Source: an uncultured Dorea sp.
GTDB lineage: Bacteria; Bacillota; Clostridia; Lachnospirales; Lachnospiraceae
Length of the DNA: 64,000 nt
Direction: 5' to 3'
NCBI GenBank assembly: GCA_948602995.1
Contig: CAPEBR010000013.1
Location: forward strand, 1-64,000
Shown: positions 1 through 8,367 of the stretch, piece by piece
Numbering within the stretch: position 1 is the stretch's first letter
How the letters are laid out: every line of letters starts with the position of its first letter
Notes under the pieces: model-generated
Told to the model about the DNA's origin: nothing
Database searches by the model: none
What the model saw: only the letters and a program-made list of their open reading frames with translations
Position numbers and translations under genes: made by a program

Positions 1-54
1 CCCCACAATTTGTGACGCACATTTGGCAGAAAGCAATTTTCAAACACGCTCTAG
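1..54. repeat. Right end of a MITE-like palindromic element (cut by window edge)
   Basis: These 54 bases are identical to positions 51696-51749, the right end of the complete element described at 51584-51749, and finish with the same terminal repeat AATTTTCAAACACGCTCTAG. The rest of this copy lies outside the window. It abuts the promoter region of the QueG-like gene. Confidence 0.85.
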
Positions 55-74
55 CGCATTTTATTAAAGAAACA

Positions 75-103
75 TTTAATTTTTTTGTGTAATGCTGTAT
101 AAT
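75..103 (+). promoter_or_regulatory. Candidate promoter of the QueG-like/WYL pair
   Basis: A perfect TATAAT lies at 98-103, with a weak -35 (TTTAAT, 75-80) at 17-bp spacing. Transcription would begin near 110, about 40 bases before the start codon at 149. The -35 match is poor, so only the -10 is convincing. Confidence 0.45.
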
Positions 104-148
104 GGTAGGATAGTAAGCAGCACCCAGGAGCTGCAAGGAGGGAATTGT

Positions 149-976
149 ATGGAGCGCAAAAAACTGGAACTTCTGATTCAGAGAATCTTTCGTGAGACAG
201 AGGGAAATCAGGTTATTCTGGAGAAAGAGGACGGAGAATTAAAAAAGCTGCAGATGTTTGAAACACCACTTGTTGGAATCCAGGATGCAGATGACCCGCT
301 GTTTTCAGATTTAAAAAGACCGGAAGCAGCAGGCCCCTGGCACTGTTCTCCTAAGGAGTGGCTTTCTGACGCCGTGACGGTAATCTCATTATTTTTTCCA
401 ATCAGCGAGGAGGCGAAGAGGAGCAACCGGACTGAACCAGAAACTCCATCCCCTGAATGGCTCTATTGCAGGATAGAGGGGAATGAATTTTTGCGCGCTT
501 TTATTGGAAATTTACGGGACTGTCTGATTGAAGAGGGATATCCCTCCTGCGCCCCGATGCTGAATGAGCGTTTTAAGACATTTATGAATCAGAAGCCGGA
601 TTCTGACGCCGGGACGCCGGTGTATGGAAGCATGTGGTCAGAGCGGCATGTGGCTTATCTGTGCGGGCTTGGTACATTCGGCCTGTCAAAAGGGATCATT
701 ACACGCAAGGGTATGGCAGGACGCTTCTGCAGCCTTGTTACAACACTTCACACAGAGACAGATATACGGCCATATAAGGGGCTGTATGATTACTGCATCC
801 GGTGTGGAAAATGTATTGAGCGCTGCCCTGTACATGCAATTTCAGAGGATGGAAAGGAGCATGCTCCCTGCCATAACTGGCTTCTGCATGTAAAAGAGCA
901 GTATGCTCCCCGCCTTGGCTGCGGAAAATGCCAGACTGCAGTGCCCTGTGAAAGTAAAATCCCGTTAGGAGGGTAA
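149..976 (+). CDS. QueG-like double [4Fe-4S] cluster protein
   Basis: This 275-residue protein carries two ferredoxin-type clusters at its C-terminus: C216-x2-C219-x2-C222-x3-C226-P, then C241, C258, C261 and C267. The segment before them (AYLCGLGTFGLSKG, about 169-182) resembles the GLG-containing region of epoxyqueuosine reductase (QueG) and related corrinoid-dependent reductases. The N-terminal half is less like QueG, so the substrate is unknown; queuosine synthesis should not be assumed. The ATG at 149 is chosen because AAGGAGGG sits 6 bases upstream; an ATG at 92 lies upstream of the promoter -10 and has no ribosome site. A WYL-type regulator follows after 5 bases and probably shares the transcript. 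Confidence 0.7.
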   Translation: MERKKLELLIQRIFRETEGNQVILEKEDGELKKLQMFETPLVGIQDADDPLFSDLKRPEAAGPWHCSPKEWLSDAVTVISLFFPISEEAKRSNRTEPETPSPEWLYCRIEGNEFLRAFIGNLRDCLIEEGYPSCAPMLNERFKTFMNQKPDSDAGTPVYGSMWSERHVAYLCGLGTFGLSKGIITRKGMAGRFCSLVTTLHTETDIRPYKGLYDYCIRCGKCIERCPVHAISEDGKEHAPCHNWLLHVKEQYAPRLGCGKCQTAVPCESKIPLGG

Positions 977-981
977 GGAAA

Positions 982-1884
982 ATGAAGCTTGACCGGATGA
1001 TTGGCATTTTATCAGTTCTATTGCAGCAGGAAAAGGTGACAGCACCATTTCTTGCAGAAAAATTCGAGGTTTCCAGGCGTACCATTAACCGGGATATTGA
1101 GACGCTATGTATGGCGGGAATACCACTGGTAACAGAGCCGGGGCGTGGAGGCGGTATTTCGATTATGGACGGATATAAGATAGACCGGACCCTTCTGTCC
1201 ACATCGGATATGCAGGCAATCCTTGCAGGGTTAAAGAGCCTGGACAGTATCAGTGGGACGAACCGCTATGCCCTGCTGATGGAGAAGCTGTCCGCAGGAG
1301 CATCCAGCCTGCTTGCAGGAGATATGCATATATTAATTGATCTGTCTTCATGGTACAAGGACGCCCTTTCTCCGAAAATTGAACTTCTGCATAGTGCAAT
1401 CCTTTCGGGAAACAGGGTTTCCTTTGCTTATTTTGCGCCGAAGGGGGAATCGAAGAGGGTCATAGAGCCTTATGATCTGATTTTCCGGTGGTCAAGCTGG
1501 TATGTGTGGGGATGGTGCGAAAGCCGGAAGGATTTCCGGCTTTTTAAGCTGGGGCGGATGACAGAACTTAGACAGGAAGACACTTTTGAAAAACGTTCTG
1601 TCCCGGTTCCGGATTTGTCCCAAGAGAGAATATTTCCTTATACCCACTGCATAAAGGCAATTATTCAGCCGGAATATAAGTGGCGGCTGGTGGAGGAATT
1701 TGGTCCTGAGAGCTTTACCGAGAGGCCGGACGGAACTTTGCTGTTTTCTTTTGATTTTACTGACAGACAGAGCATTGTGGGATGGGTGGCTTCCTTCGGG
1801 GACGGAGCCGAGCTTCTGGAACCTGAGGAAATCAGGAAGGATATACTGGCATTCGCAGAAGGGATCCGGAAAAATTATTTATAA
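982..1884 (+). CDS. YafY-type HTH/WYL-domain transcriptional regulator
   Basis: The 300-residue product starts with a winged helix-turn-helix (about 1-60; recognition region VSRRTINRDIETL), followed by a WYL-type ligand-sensing domain (about 135-215) containing SWYVWGWCESRKDFRLFKLGRM, shortened here to its key elements W-Y-V-W-G-W-C and F-R-L-F-K-L-x-R-M. WYL proteins of this form usually act as ligand- or nucleotide-responsive repressors or activators of adjacent genes. The gene begins 5 bases after the iron-sulfur gene, with AGGAGGGTAAGGAAA as ribosome site, so the two are probably one operon. Its target and ligand cannot be read from the sequence. Confidence 0.85.
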   Translation: MKLDRMIGILSVLLQQEKVTAPFLAEKFEVSRRTINRDIETLCMAGIPLVTEPGRGGGISIMDGYKIDRTLLSTSDMQAILAGLKSLDSISGTNRYALLMEKLSAGASSLLAGDMHILIDLSSWYKDALSPKIELLHSAILSGNRVSFAYFAPKGESKRVIEPYDLIFRWSSWYVWGWCESRKDFRLFKLGRMTELRQEDTFEKRSVPVPDLSQERIFPYTHCIKAIIQPEYKWRLVEEFGPESFTERPDGTLLFSFDFTDRQSIVGWVASFGDGAELLEPEEIRKDILAFAEGIRKNYL

Positions 1885-1972
1885 TAGCAGCTTCCAAAAA
1901 GGGGAAAATAAGATGGCCGCATAAGAAGACACCTGAGAGCTTATGCTATATATAAAAGGTTTTAAAATACGA

Positions 1973-2025
1973 TTGAAGCAACAAAAAAATTATGATAAAA
2001 TAAATTGTACTTTATTTTATCATAA
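1973..2025 (+). promoter_or_regulatory. Promoter overlapped by a perfect 15-bp inverted repeat
   Basis: TTATGATAAAATAAA (1990-2004) and TTTATTTTATCATAA (2011-2025) form a perfect inverted repeat around a TTGTAC spacer. A promoter TTGAAG (1973-1978), 17 bp, TAAAAT (1996-2001) has its -10 inside the left arm, so a protein bound to the palindrome would block transcription. The arms end 3 bases before the ribosome site (TGGAGG, 2028-2033) of the ATPase gene. There is no T-run that would make it a terminator. Confidence 0.6.
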
Positions 2026-2040
2026 AATGGAGGCTGAGTT

Positions 2041-3267
2041 ATGAAGTATTTAGAGCGTGCATTAGAACGTAAATTCTTACACATGAGTTCTTTTTTTAAA
2101 GCGGTTCTTGTAACGGGTGCCAGACAGGTGGGAAAGACAACGATGTTGAAGCATTTAGCGGCAGAAGAAAACCGTAATTATGTTTCCATGGATAATACAA
2201 TGGCACGGACACTTGCAAAGTCCGATCCGGTATTGTTCTTCCAAACCTATAAACCACCGATTATTATTGATGAAATACAGAAAGCGCCAGAGTTGTTTGA
2301 ACAGATTAAGATTATGTGTGATGAAAGTGAAGAACGGGGATTGTTCTGGCTGACTGGATCGCAGCAGTACAAAATGATGAAAAACATCCGTGAAACACTG
2401 GCCGGCAGGATTGGGATCCTGGAGCTATATAGCTTTTCGAAGAATGAAGCAGAGGGGATGACATTTCCGAATGAGATGGATTTTTCTTTGTCTTGTTTGC
2501 TGGCAAGACAGCCGCTTGTCCCTAAAAACGACATTATCCAGGTATTTGAACATATATGGCGCGGAGGCATGCCAGAGGTGCAGGATGCAGATTCAGAGCA
2601 AAGGCAGGAATATTTTAATTCCTATATCGAAACCTATCTCATGCGGGATGTTGCGGAAGAAGGAGGAATTACCGATACGGTTCGCTTCTATAAATTCATG
2701 AAGGCTTGTGCAGCATTGGCTGCAGAGCAGGTAAATTATAAAACACTGGCAGAGGCAGCAGAAATATCCCAGCCGACGGCAAAAGAATGGATTCGTCTGT
2801 TGCAGGGCTTAGGCATTATTTATCTACTGCGGCCATATGCCAATAATGAACTGAAACGGCTTACCAAAACGCCAAAACTATATTTTTGCGATACGGGACT
2901 GTGCGCTTATCTGTCTATGTGGCTTACCCGGGATACGCTTATGAATGGGGCGGCAAGCGGACATTATTTTGAAAATCATGTGGTGATGGAACTGCTTAAA
3001 AATTTTGCCTATGCATCTTCAAAAGTAAACCTGACTTATTACCGGGATTCAAATGCAAAAGAAATTGATATATTTGTGGAAGAAAATGGCGTCATCCACC
3101 CTTTGGAAATAAAAAAATCAGCAAATCCAGACCGGCGTGAAGTTAAGAAATATGAATTACTGGATAAAGCAAAACTGAGGAGAGGAAGCGGCGGTATTGT
3201 TTGTATGTGTGAGGAAGTCGTTCCGATAGATGCCCAGAATTGTTTCATTCCCTGTAATTTGATATGA
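2041..3267 (+). CDS. AAA-family ATPase with C-terminal DUF4143
   Basis: The 408-residue protein has a Walker A motif GARQVGKT (26-33), a Walker B-like PPIIIDEIQKA (about 76-86), a sensor-like WLTGSQQ (about 105), and a C-terminal DUF4143 region. The C-terminus contains E-I-D (about 341) and L-E-I-K-K (about 355), reminiscent of the PD-(D/E)XK nuclease core. Genes of this family are common, often solitary and accessory in Clostridia; their cellular role is unestablished. It stands alone behind its own palindrome-overlapped promoter, and the next gene is a core radical SAM enzyme, so it looks like an insertion between conserved neighbours. Confidence 0.85.
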   Translation: MKYLERALERKFLHMSSFFKAVLVTGARQVGKTTMLKHLAAEENRNYVSMDNTMARTLAKSDPVLFFQTYKPPIIIDEIQKAPELFEQIKIMCDESEERGLFWLTGSQQYKMMKNIRETLAGRIGILELYSFSKNEAEGMTFPNEMDFSLSCLLARQPLVPKNDIIQVFEHIWRGGMPEVQDADSEQRQEYFNSYIETYLMRDVAEEGGITDTVRFYKFMKACAALAAEQVNYKTLAEAAEISQPTAKEWIRLLQGLGIIYLLRPYANNELKRLTKTPKLYFCDTGLCAYLSMWLTRDTLMNGAASGHYFENHVVMELLKNFAYASSKVNLTYYRDSNAKEIDIFVEENGVIHPLEIKKSANPDRREVKKYELLDKAKLRRGSGGIVCMCEEVVPIDAQNCFIPCNLI

Positions 3268-3314
3268 TGTTACTATTTAATTGTGAAATATATACAAAAA
3301 CCGAAAGGAAACCT

Positions 3315-5180
3315 ATGAGAAAACTAGCCTTAAATGATGAAATATTACTGAAAATCGAGAAGCCTGCCCGCTATATCGGGAATGAAGTAAACAGTGTCAT
3401 GAAAGACCCTGAAAAGGTGGACATCCGCTTCGCTATGTGTTTTCCCGACGTCTACGAAATCGGAATGTCCCATCTGGGCATTCAGATTCTCTACGACATG
3501 TTCAACCAGCGCGAAGATGTCTGGTGCGAGCGGGTCTATTCTCCATGGGTCGATCTGGATCAGATTATGCGTGAGAGGAAGATTCCTTTATTTGCCCTGG
3601 AGTCTCAGGATCCGGTAAAGCAGTTTGACTTCCTTGGAATTACCATCCAGTATGAGATGTGTTATACAAACATTCTCCAGGTACTGGAACTTAGCCAGAT
3701 TCCTCTTTTTGCATCAAAGCGCGGGGAGACGGATCCCATTGTTATTGGAGGCGGCCCCTGTGCCTATAACCCGGAGCCGCTGGCAGATTTTTTTGATCTC
3801 TTCTACATTGGAGAAGGAGAGACTGTATACGGAGAACTTCTGGATGCTTATAAAGAGAATGCACATCATGGTGGTTCTAGAAAGGACTACCTTGAAAAAG
3901 CAGCAGAAATTGAAGGAATCTACGTTCCCTCTTTTTATGATGTAACCTACAGGGAGGACGGGACAATCGCATCTTTCCTGCCAAATAATCCCCATGCAAA
4001 GGAGAAGATCAAGAAGCAGTTTGTCATGGATATGACTGACACCTACTATCCAAAGGCTCCTGTAGTCCCTTTCATAAAGGTAACGCAGGACAGAGTGGTG
4101 CTGGAAATCCAAAGGGGCTGTATCCGTGGCTGCCGTTTCTGTCAGGCTGGAATGATTTACCGGCCTACAAGAGAAAGAAAGTTAGAAACACTTAAAAAAT
4201 ATGCTTATCAGATATTAAAAAATACGGGGCACGAGGAAATTTCCCTAAGTTCTTTAAGCTCAAGTGACTATAGCGGCCTAAAAGAACTGGTGGCTTTCCT
4301 GATTGAAGAATTTAAAGGGAAGGGAATCAATATTTCGCTCCCTTCCCTCCGGATTGATGCTTTTTCTCTGGATGTAATGGAAAAAGTACAGGATATACGT
4401 AAGAGTAGTCTTACCTTTGCTCCAGAAGCAGGCTCCCAGAGAATGAGGAACGTTATTAACAAGGGGCTTACAGAGGAGGATATCCTGAACGGAGCCGGGC
4501 AGGCCTTTGAGGGGGGATGGAACAAGGTGAAACTTTATTTTATGCTGGGGCTTCCCACTGAGACGGAGGAAGACATGAAAGAGATTGCCATCCTGTCGGA
4601 CAAGGTTGCCAGACGGTACTATGAGATTCCAAAAGAAAAACGCAGTGGAAAATGTCAGATTACTGCCAGCAGTTCTTTCTTTATTCCAAAGCCATTCACT
4701 CCCTTCCAGTGGGCGCCTATGTTTACCAACGAGGAATATATCGCGAGAGCTGCGGTAGTAAAGAATGCATTCCGGGAGCAGCTGAACCAGAAAAGCCTGA
4801 AATACAACTGGCACGATGCGGAAGTTACTGTTTTGGAGGGGGTTTTTGCAAGAGGCGACAGGAGGACAGGGGCGGTGCTTCTGGAGGCTTACCGCCTGGG
4901 CTGCCTGTATGATTCCTGGACAGATTTCTTTGATTATGGGAAATGGATTAAGGCCTTTGAAAATACGGGCGTCAGCATGGAATTTTATAATCTGAGGGAA
5001 CGCTCCTTTGACGAGATTCTCCCCTGGGATTTCATTGATACTGGTGTGACAAAGCAGTTTCTTATTAAAGAGTGGGAGAGAGCGCTCCGGGCAGAGGTGA
5101 CGCCGAACTGCAGACAGCAATGCTCTGGCTGCGGCGTCTTAAAATGGAAGGGAGGCGTCTGTATTGAAGGCAAGAATTAA
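3315..5180 (+). CDS. B12-binding-domain radical SAM protein (TIGR03960 type)
   Basis: This 621-residue protein has an N-terminal cobalamin-binding-like region (about 35-190; motifs DVYEIGMSHLG and GGGPCAYNPEP), then a radical SAM core with C269-x3-C273-x2-C276 (CIRGCRFC) that should hold the catalytic [4Fe-4S] cluster. A cysteine-rich tail (C-x3-C-x2-C, RQQCSGCG) is typical of the family. The reaction is unknown. The ATG at 3315 follows GAAAGGA and is preferred over an upstream ATG at 3264 that overlaps the ATPase stop and has no ribosome site. It overlaps the next gene by 17 bases, indicating translational coupling; the pair is conserved in Firmicutes and Actinobacteria. Confidence 0.9.
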   Translation: MRKLALNDEILLKIEKPARYIGNEVNSVMKDPEKVDIRFAMCFPDVYEIGMSHLGIQILYDMFNQREDVWCERVYSPWVDLDQIMRERKIPLFALESQDPVKQFDFLGITIQYEMCYTNILQVLELSQIPLFASKRGETDPIVIGGGPCAYNPEPLADFFDLFYIGEGETVYGELLDAYKENAHHGGSRKDYLEKAAEIEGIYVPSFYDVTYREDGTIASFLPNNPHAKEKIKKQFVMDMTDTYYPKAPVVPFIKVTQDRVVLEIQRGCIRGCRFCQAGMIYRPTRERKLETLKKYAYQILKNTGHEEISLSSLSSSDYSGLKELVAFLIEEFKGKGINISLPSLRIDAFSLDVMEKVQDIRKSSLTFAPEAGSQRMRNVINKGLTEEDILNGAGQAFEGGWNKVKLYFMLGLPTETEEDMKEIAILSDKVARRYYEIPKEKRSGKCQITASSSFFIPKPFTPFQWAPMFTNEEYIARAAVVKNAFREQLNQKSLKYNWHDAEVTVLEGVFARGDRRTGAVLLEAYRLGCLYDSWTDFFDYGKWIKAFENTGVSMEFYNLRERSFDEILPWDFIDTGVTKQFLIKEWERALRAEVTPNCRQQCSGCGVLKWKGGVCIEGKN

Positions 5181-5892
5181 ATTCCGTAAATATGGAGTTC
5201 TGAAATTTATCGGGCATCTTGATGTCATGCGCTTTTTCCAGAAGGCCATGCGAAGGGCAGACATCCCCATCGCGTTTACCGGAGGATACAGCCCCCATAT
5301 GATTATGTCCTTTGCCCAGCCGCTGGGAGTGGGAATTACCAGTGATGGGGAATATCTGGATATTGAGCTGACCGCGAGAATCAGCTCAGAAAGAGCTGTC
5401 AGACAGCTAAATGCCGTAATGGTGGAGGGAATTGATATTATTAGCTTTGTGGAAATTCCCGATGACAAGAAATCGGGCGGCATGACGATTACAGCTGCTG
5501 CGGATTACCGGGTTTTTCTGTTGGAATCAGCTGAATCATCAGATGCCAGACTTCCGGTTCCCGAAACATGGCGGGAGAATATAACGGCGTTTTTGGGGAA
5601 AACAGAGGTAAAAGTGTGGAAAAAAACGAAAAAAAGTGAAAAAGAGGTGGATATCTTACCTATGATATACGAAATGCGGGCGGATGATGACAGCATTTAC
5701 CTTCTCCTGGCGGCAGGGAGCGAGCAAAACCTGAAGCCAGAACTCGTCATGGAAGCATTTCTTACGGATATAGGAAGACAGAGTAGTCCTCTTTGCTACC
5801 ACCGTCTTGATCTTCGCGCAAGAAGAGCGGATGGCGCGCTTGTTCCACTTTCTGATATGGGCAAAGAAGTCAAAGGAGATGATGCGCTTTGA
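5164..5892 (+). CDS. Radical SAM-associated protein (TIGR03936/DUF2344)
   Basis: The 242-residue product begins with MKARIKFRKYG and contains FIGHLDVMRFFQKAMRRA, both hallmarks of the DUF2344 family that accompanies, or in some genomes is fused to, TIGR03960 radical SAM enzymes. It starts at TTG, with GGGAGG 8 bases upstream inside the end of the preceding gene. The fusion in other genomes suggests it works in the same complex, perhaps as an RNA- or substrate-binding partner; this is inference. It overlaps the next gene by 4 bases (TTGA). Confidence 0.88.
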   Translation: MKARIKFRKYGVLKFIGHLDVMRFFQKAMRRADIPIAFTGGYSPHMIMSFAQPLGVGITSDGEYLDIELTARISSERAVRQLNAVMVEGIDIISFVEIPDDKKSGGMTITAAADYRVFLLESAESSDARLPVPETWRENITAFLGKTEVKVWKKTKKSEKEVDILPMIYEMRADDDSIYLLLAAGSEQNLKPELVMEAFLTDIGRQSSPLCYHRLDLRARRADGALVPLSDMGKEVKGDDAL

Positions 5893-6377
5893 GCAAAAAA
5901 GAAGTAAAGACAAATGCGATGCGGATGCTGGACCGTATGAAGATTCCTTATCGCTGCGAGGAATATGAGTGTGATGAGTTTATAGACGGAATCCAGGTGG
6001 CGGACAGGCTCGGATATGACCATATGCTAGTGTATAAAACGTTAGTGACAACTGGAAAGAGCGGCGGACATTATGTATTCGTTATTCCTATAGAGGAGGA
6101 AATTGATTTCAAAAAGGCTGCAAGGGTTGTAGGAGAAAAATCACTGGAAATGCTGCCTTTAAAGGACCTCACAAGGGTGACCGGCTATGTGCGCGGCGGC
6201 TGCACCTCCATTGGCATGAAAAAACAGTTTCCAACCATTATTCAGGAGCATGCGGCCGGACTTTCCCACATGTATGTAAGCGGAGGGAAACTGGGAATGC
6301 AGCTTGAACTTCTGCCAGAGGATTTAAGAAAGGCGGCGAATGCAAAATTCGCAGATGTAATCCGAAGCCATTTTTAA
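5889..6377 (+). CDS. ybaK: YbaK/EbsC-type Cys-tRNA(Pro) deacylase
   Basis: The 162-residue protein matches the YbaK editing-domain family along its whole length: the N-terminal KTNAMRMLD, and GYVRGGCTSIGMKKQFPT with its GGxS-type loop. Family members hydrolyse mischarged Cys-tRNA(Pro) in trans, protecting translation from proline-to-cysteine errors. Its start is TTG at 5889, overlapping the stop of the DUF2344 gene in TTGA, with AAAGGAGA upstream, so it closes a three-gene translationally coupled operon. A hairpin with a T-rich tail follows at 6389. Confidence 0.88.
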   Translation: MSKKEVKTNAMRMLDRMKIPYRCEEYECDEFIDGIQVADRLGYDHMLVYKTLVTTGKSGGHYVFVIPIEEEIDFKKAARVVGEKSLEMLPLKDLTRVTGYVRGGCTSIGMKKQFPTIIQEHAAGLSHMYVSGGKLGMQLELLPEDLRKAANAKFADVIRSHF

Positions 6378-6388
6378 CGCCCAGACTG

Positions 6389-6436
6389 CGAGTTGCTGTT
6401 CACTCCGTTCACAGCAACTCGTGTTTCGTTTTTGGT
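6389..6436 (+). terminator. Terminator built from the short family-2 hairpin
   Basis: CGAGTTGCTGT (6389-6399) pairs with ACAGCAACTCG (6411-6421) across the loop TCACTCCGTTC, followed by the T-rich GTGTTTCGTTTTT. The loop and inner stem are shared with hairpins at 11370 and 21337 and with the end of the 133-bp element at 54323, so a repeat appears to serve as terminator. Confidence 0.75.
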
Positions 6437-6457
6437 AACTTTCCGATATTTTTTTCA

Positions 6458-6486
6458 TTGCAGTCAGTGATGAAATGAGGTAATAT
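6458..6486 (+). promoter_or_regulatory. Candidate promoter for lysC
   Basis: TTGCAG (6458-6463) and TAATAT (6481-6486) are separated by 17 bp, giving a leader of roughly 105 bases before lysC. The leader is too short for a lysine riboswitch and no such structure was recognised. Confidence 0.55.
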
Positions 6487-6597
6487 AGTAAAGGGCATGT
6501 AACTGTTCAATACTTCAAAGTTATATGCGCTGTAGAGCAGCAGTCAAGAAATTTTCAATATTACTAAGAACGGCAGTTTGGAGGATTACATAATAAG

Positions 6598-7935
6598 ATG
6601 AAAAAAGTAGTAAAATTCGGGGGGAGTTCCCTTGCCAGTGCAGAGCAGTTTGAGAAAGTAGGCCGTATTATACGGAAAGACAGTACACGGCGCTACGTGA
6701 TTCCATCTGCACCGGGGAAACGTTTCCCTAAAGATACAAAGGTTACAGATATGCTGTACAGCTGTTATAAACAGGCTATTTTAGAGGAAGATGAGGATAC
6801 AGAAGAGAGCTTTGAAGAACTTCTTGCCCAGATCAGGGAACGTTATGATTCCATTATCAGAGGTCTTTCTCTCTCTTTGTCTCTTGACAGGGAGTTTCAG
6901 GTTATCCGCGAGAATTTTAGTAAAAAAGTAGGAAGGGATTATGCGGCATCCAGAGGTGAATATTTGAACGGAATCATTATGGCTGCATATCTGGGATATG
7001 AATTTGTAGACGCGGCAGAGGTAATCTTTTTTGATGAAACCGGAAACTTTGACGCAAAGAAAACTCACCACATTCTGTCAGAAAGGCTTGCAGATGTAGA
7101 GAGAGCTGTCATCCCTGGATTTTACGGTTCAAAGCCTGACGGGAAGATTATGACCTTTTCACGGGGTGGTTCGGACATCACTGGTTCAATCGTAGCAAAA
7201 GCTGTTCATGCAGATATGTATGAAAACTGGACGGATGTCTCAGGATTCCTCGTGGCAGACCCAAGGATTATCAGTAATCCCAAAGCAATAGATACCATAA
7301 CCTACCGTGAACTCAGGGAGTTGTCCTATATGGGGGCTACAGTGCTCCATGAGGATGCCATCTTTCCGGTTCGCAAAGAAGGAATTCCAATTAATATCCG
7401 CAATACGAACTCACCTGAGGATAAGGGAACCCTGATTGTGGAGGCTACATGCCAGAAGCCGAGATTTACGATTACCGGAATCGCAGGAAAGAAGGATTTC
7501 GCTTCTATTACAGTGGAAAAGGCGATGATGAACTCTGAGGTAGGCTTCTGCAAACGTGTTTTAGAAGTATTTGATAAGAATCATATCTCCATTGAGCATA
7601 TGCCGTCAGGCATTGATACCATGACGATTTTTGTGCATCAGGACGAGTTCGAGGAAAAGGAACAGCAGGTAATTGCCGGAATCCACAGGGCAGTGGAGCC
7701 GGATTTTCTAGAGCTTGAATCAGACCTTGCGCTGATTGCAGTAGTGGGAAGGGGAATGAAAGCGACAAGGGGAACCTCCGGGCGTATTTTTTCAGCCCTT
7801 GCCCATGCGAATGTAAATGTTAAAATGATTGACCAGGGCTCCAGTGAGCTGAACATCATTATTGGTGTCAGGAATCATGACTTCGAAGCCGCAATTGAGG
7901 CCATTTACGATATTTTTGTTACTACACAGGTTTAG
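6598..7935 (+). CDS. lysC: Aspartate kinase
   Basis: The 445-residue enzyme phosphorylates L-aspartate, the first step of lysine, threonine and methionine synthesis and, in spore-formers, the route to dipicolinate. The kinase domain carries KFGGSSLAS (5-13) and SRGGSDITGS (about 190), the conserved aspartokinase nucleotide and substrate motifs. Two ACT-type regulatory segments lie at about 300-370 and 380-445. It begins with MKKVVKFGG after GGAGG, which is rather far upstream (13 bases). The allosteric effector cannot be predicted. The CBS and amidohydrolase genes follow closely and may be cotranscribed. Confidence 0.93.
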   Translation: MKKVVKFGGSSLASAEQFEKVGRIIRKDSTRRYVIPSAPGKRFPKDTKVTDMLYSCYKQAILEEDEDTEESFEELLAQIRERYDSIIRGLSLSLSLDREFQVIRENFSKKVGRDYAASRGEYLNGIIMAAYLGYEFVDAAEVIFFDETGNFDAKKTHHILSERLADVERAVIPGFYGSKPDGKIMTFSRGGSDITGSIVAKAVHADMYENWTDVSGFLVADPRIISNPKAIDTITYRELRELSYMGATVLHEDAIFPVRKEGIPINIRNTNSPEDKGTLIVEATCQKPRFTITGIAGKKDFASITVEKAMMNSEVGFCKRVLEVFDKNHISIEHMPSGIDTMTIFVHQDEFEEKEQQVIAGIHRAVEPDFLELESDLALIAVVGRGMKATRGTSGRIFSALAHANVNVKMIDQGSSELNIIIGVRNHDFEAAIEAIYDIFVTTQV

Positions 7936-7950
7936 AGGAGGAGCCTTTTC

Positions 7951-8367
7951 ATGAATATATTGTTTTTTTTGAAGCCCAAAAGGGATGTGGCCTACATCTA
8001 TGATTATCATATGCTGCGTCAGGCGCTTGAGATCATGGAGTATCACCAGTATTCCTCGGTACCGATTCTGAATAAAGAAGGAAAATACATAGGCTCCATT
8101 ACAGAGGGCGATCTTCTGTGGAACCTCAAACGGCTGAATCTTCTGAATCTTAAGGAAGCGGAGGATATCAGCATTATGAAAATTACAAGGCGGCTGGATT
8201 ACCAGTGCGTCCGGGCGGATTCCGATATGGAAGATCTGATTGGCCGCGCCATGGAGCAGAATTTTATTCCCGTTGTGGATGATGACGAGCATTTTATCGG
8301 TATCATCACAAGGCGCGACATTATCGGATACTGCTATAATAAGATGAAGGATAGTGATAAGGAATGA
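7951..8367 (+). CDS. Two-CBS-domain protein
   Basis: The 138-residue product is almost wholly a tandem CBS pair (about 10-60 and 75-130), with the typical SVPILNKEGKYIGSITEGDL and FIPVVDDDEHFIGIITRRD segments (key residues P-V-x-D-x-x-x-x-x-G-I-I-T-x-R-D). Such stand-alone pairs bind adenine nucleotides and sense energy state. It follows lysC by 15 bases with GAGGAGG as ribosome site and overlaps the amidohydrolase by 4 bases (ATGA). The proximity to lysC suggests, but does not show, a metabolic sensing role. Confidence 0.88.
   Translation: MNILFFLKPKRDVAYIYDYHMLRQALEIMEYHQYSSVPILNKEGKYIGSITEGDLLWNLKRLNLLNLKEAEDISIMKITRRLDYQCVRADSDMEDLIGRAMEQNFIPVVDDDEHFIGIITRRDIIGYCYNKMKDSDKE

Noticed and set aside
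738..1202. 154-residue minus-strand open frame
   Set aside because: It lies antisense to the ferredoxin-like C-terminus and the HTH region of two well-supported genes.
2041..3267. AAA/DUF4143 gene as a proven defence or toxin system
   Set aside because: Family role is unestablished and there is no partner gene; only the palindrome is unusual.
4278..5120. 280-residue minus-strand frame inside the radical SAM gene
   Set aside because: Antisense to conserved radical SAM motifs; no initiation signal or domain.
6487..6597. Possible lysine riboswitch before lysC
   Set aside because: The leader is only about 105 bases, and none of the conserved lysine-box elements was recognised.
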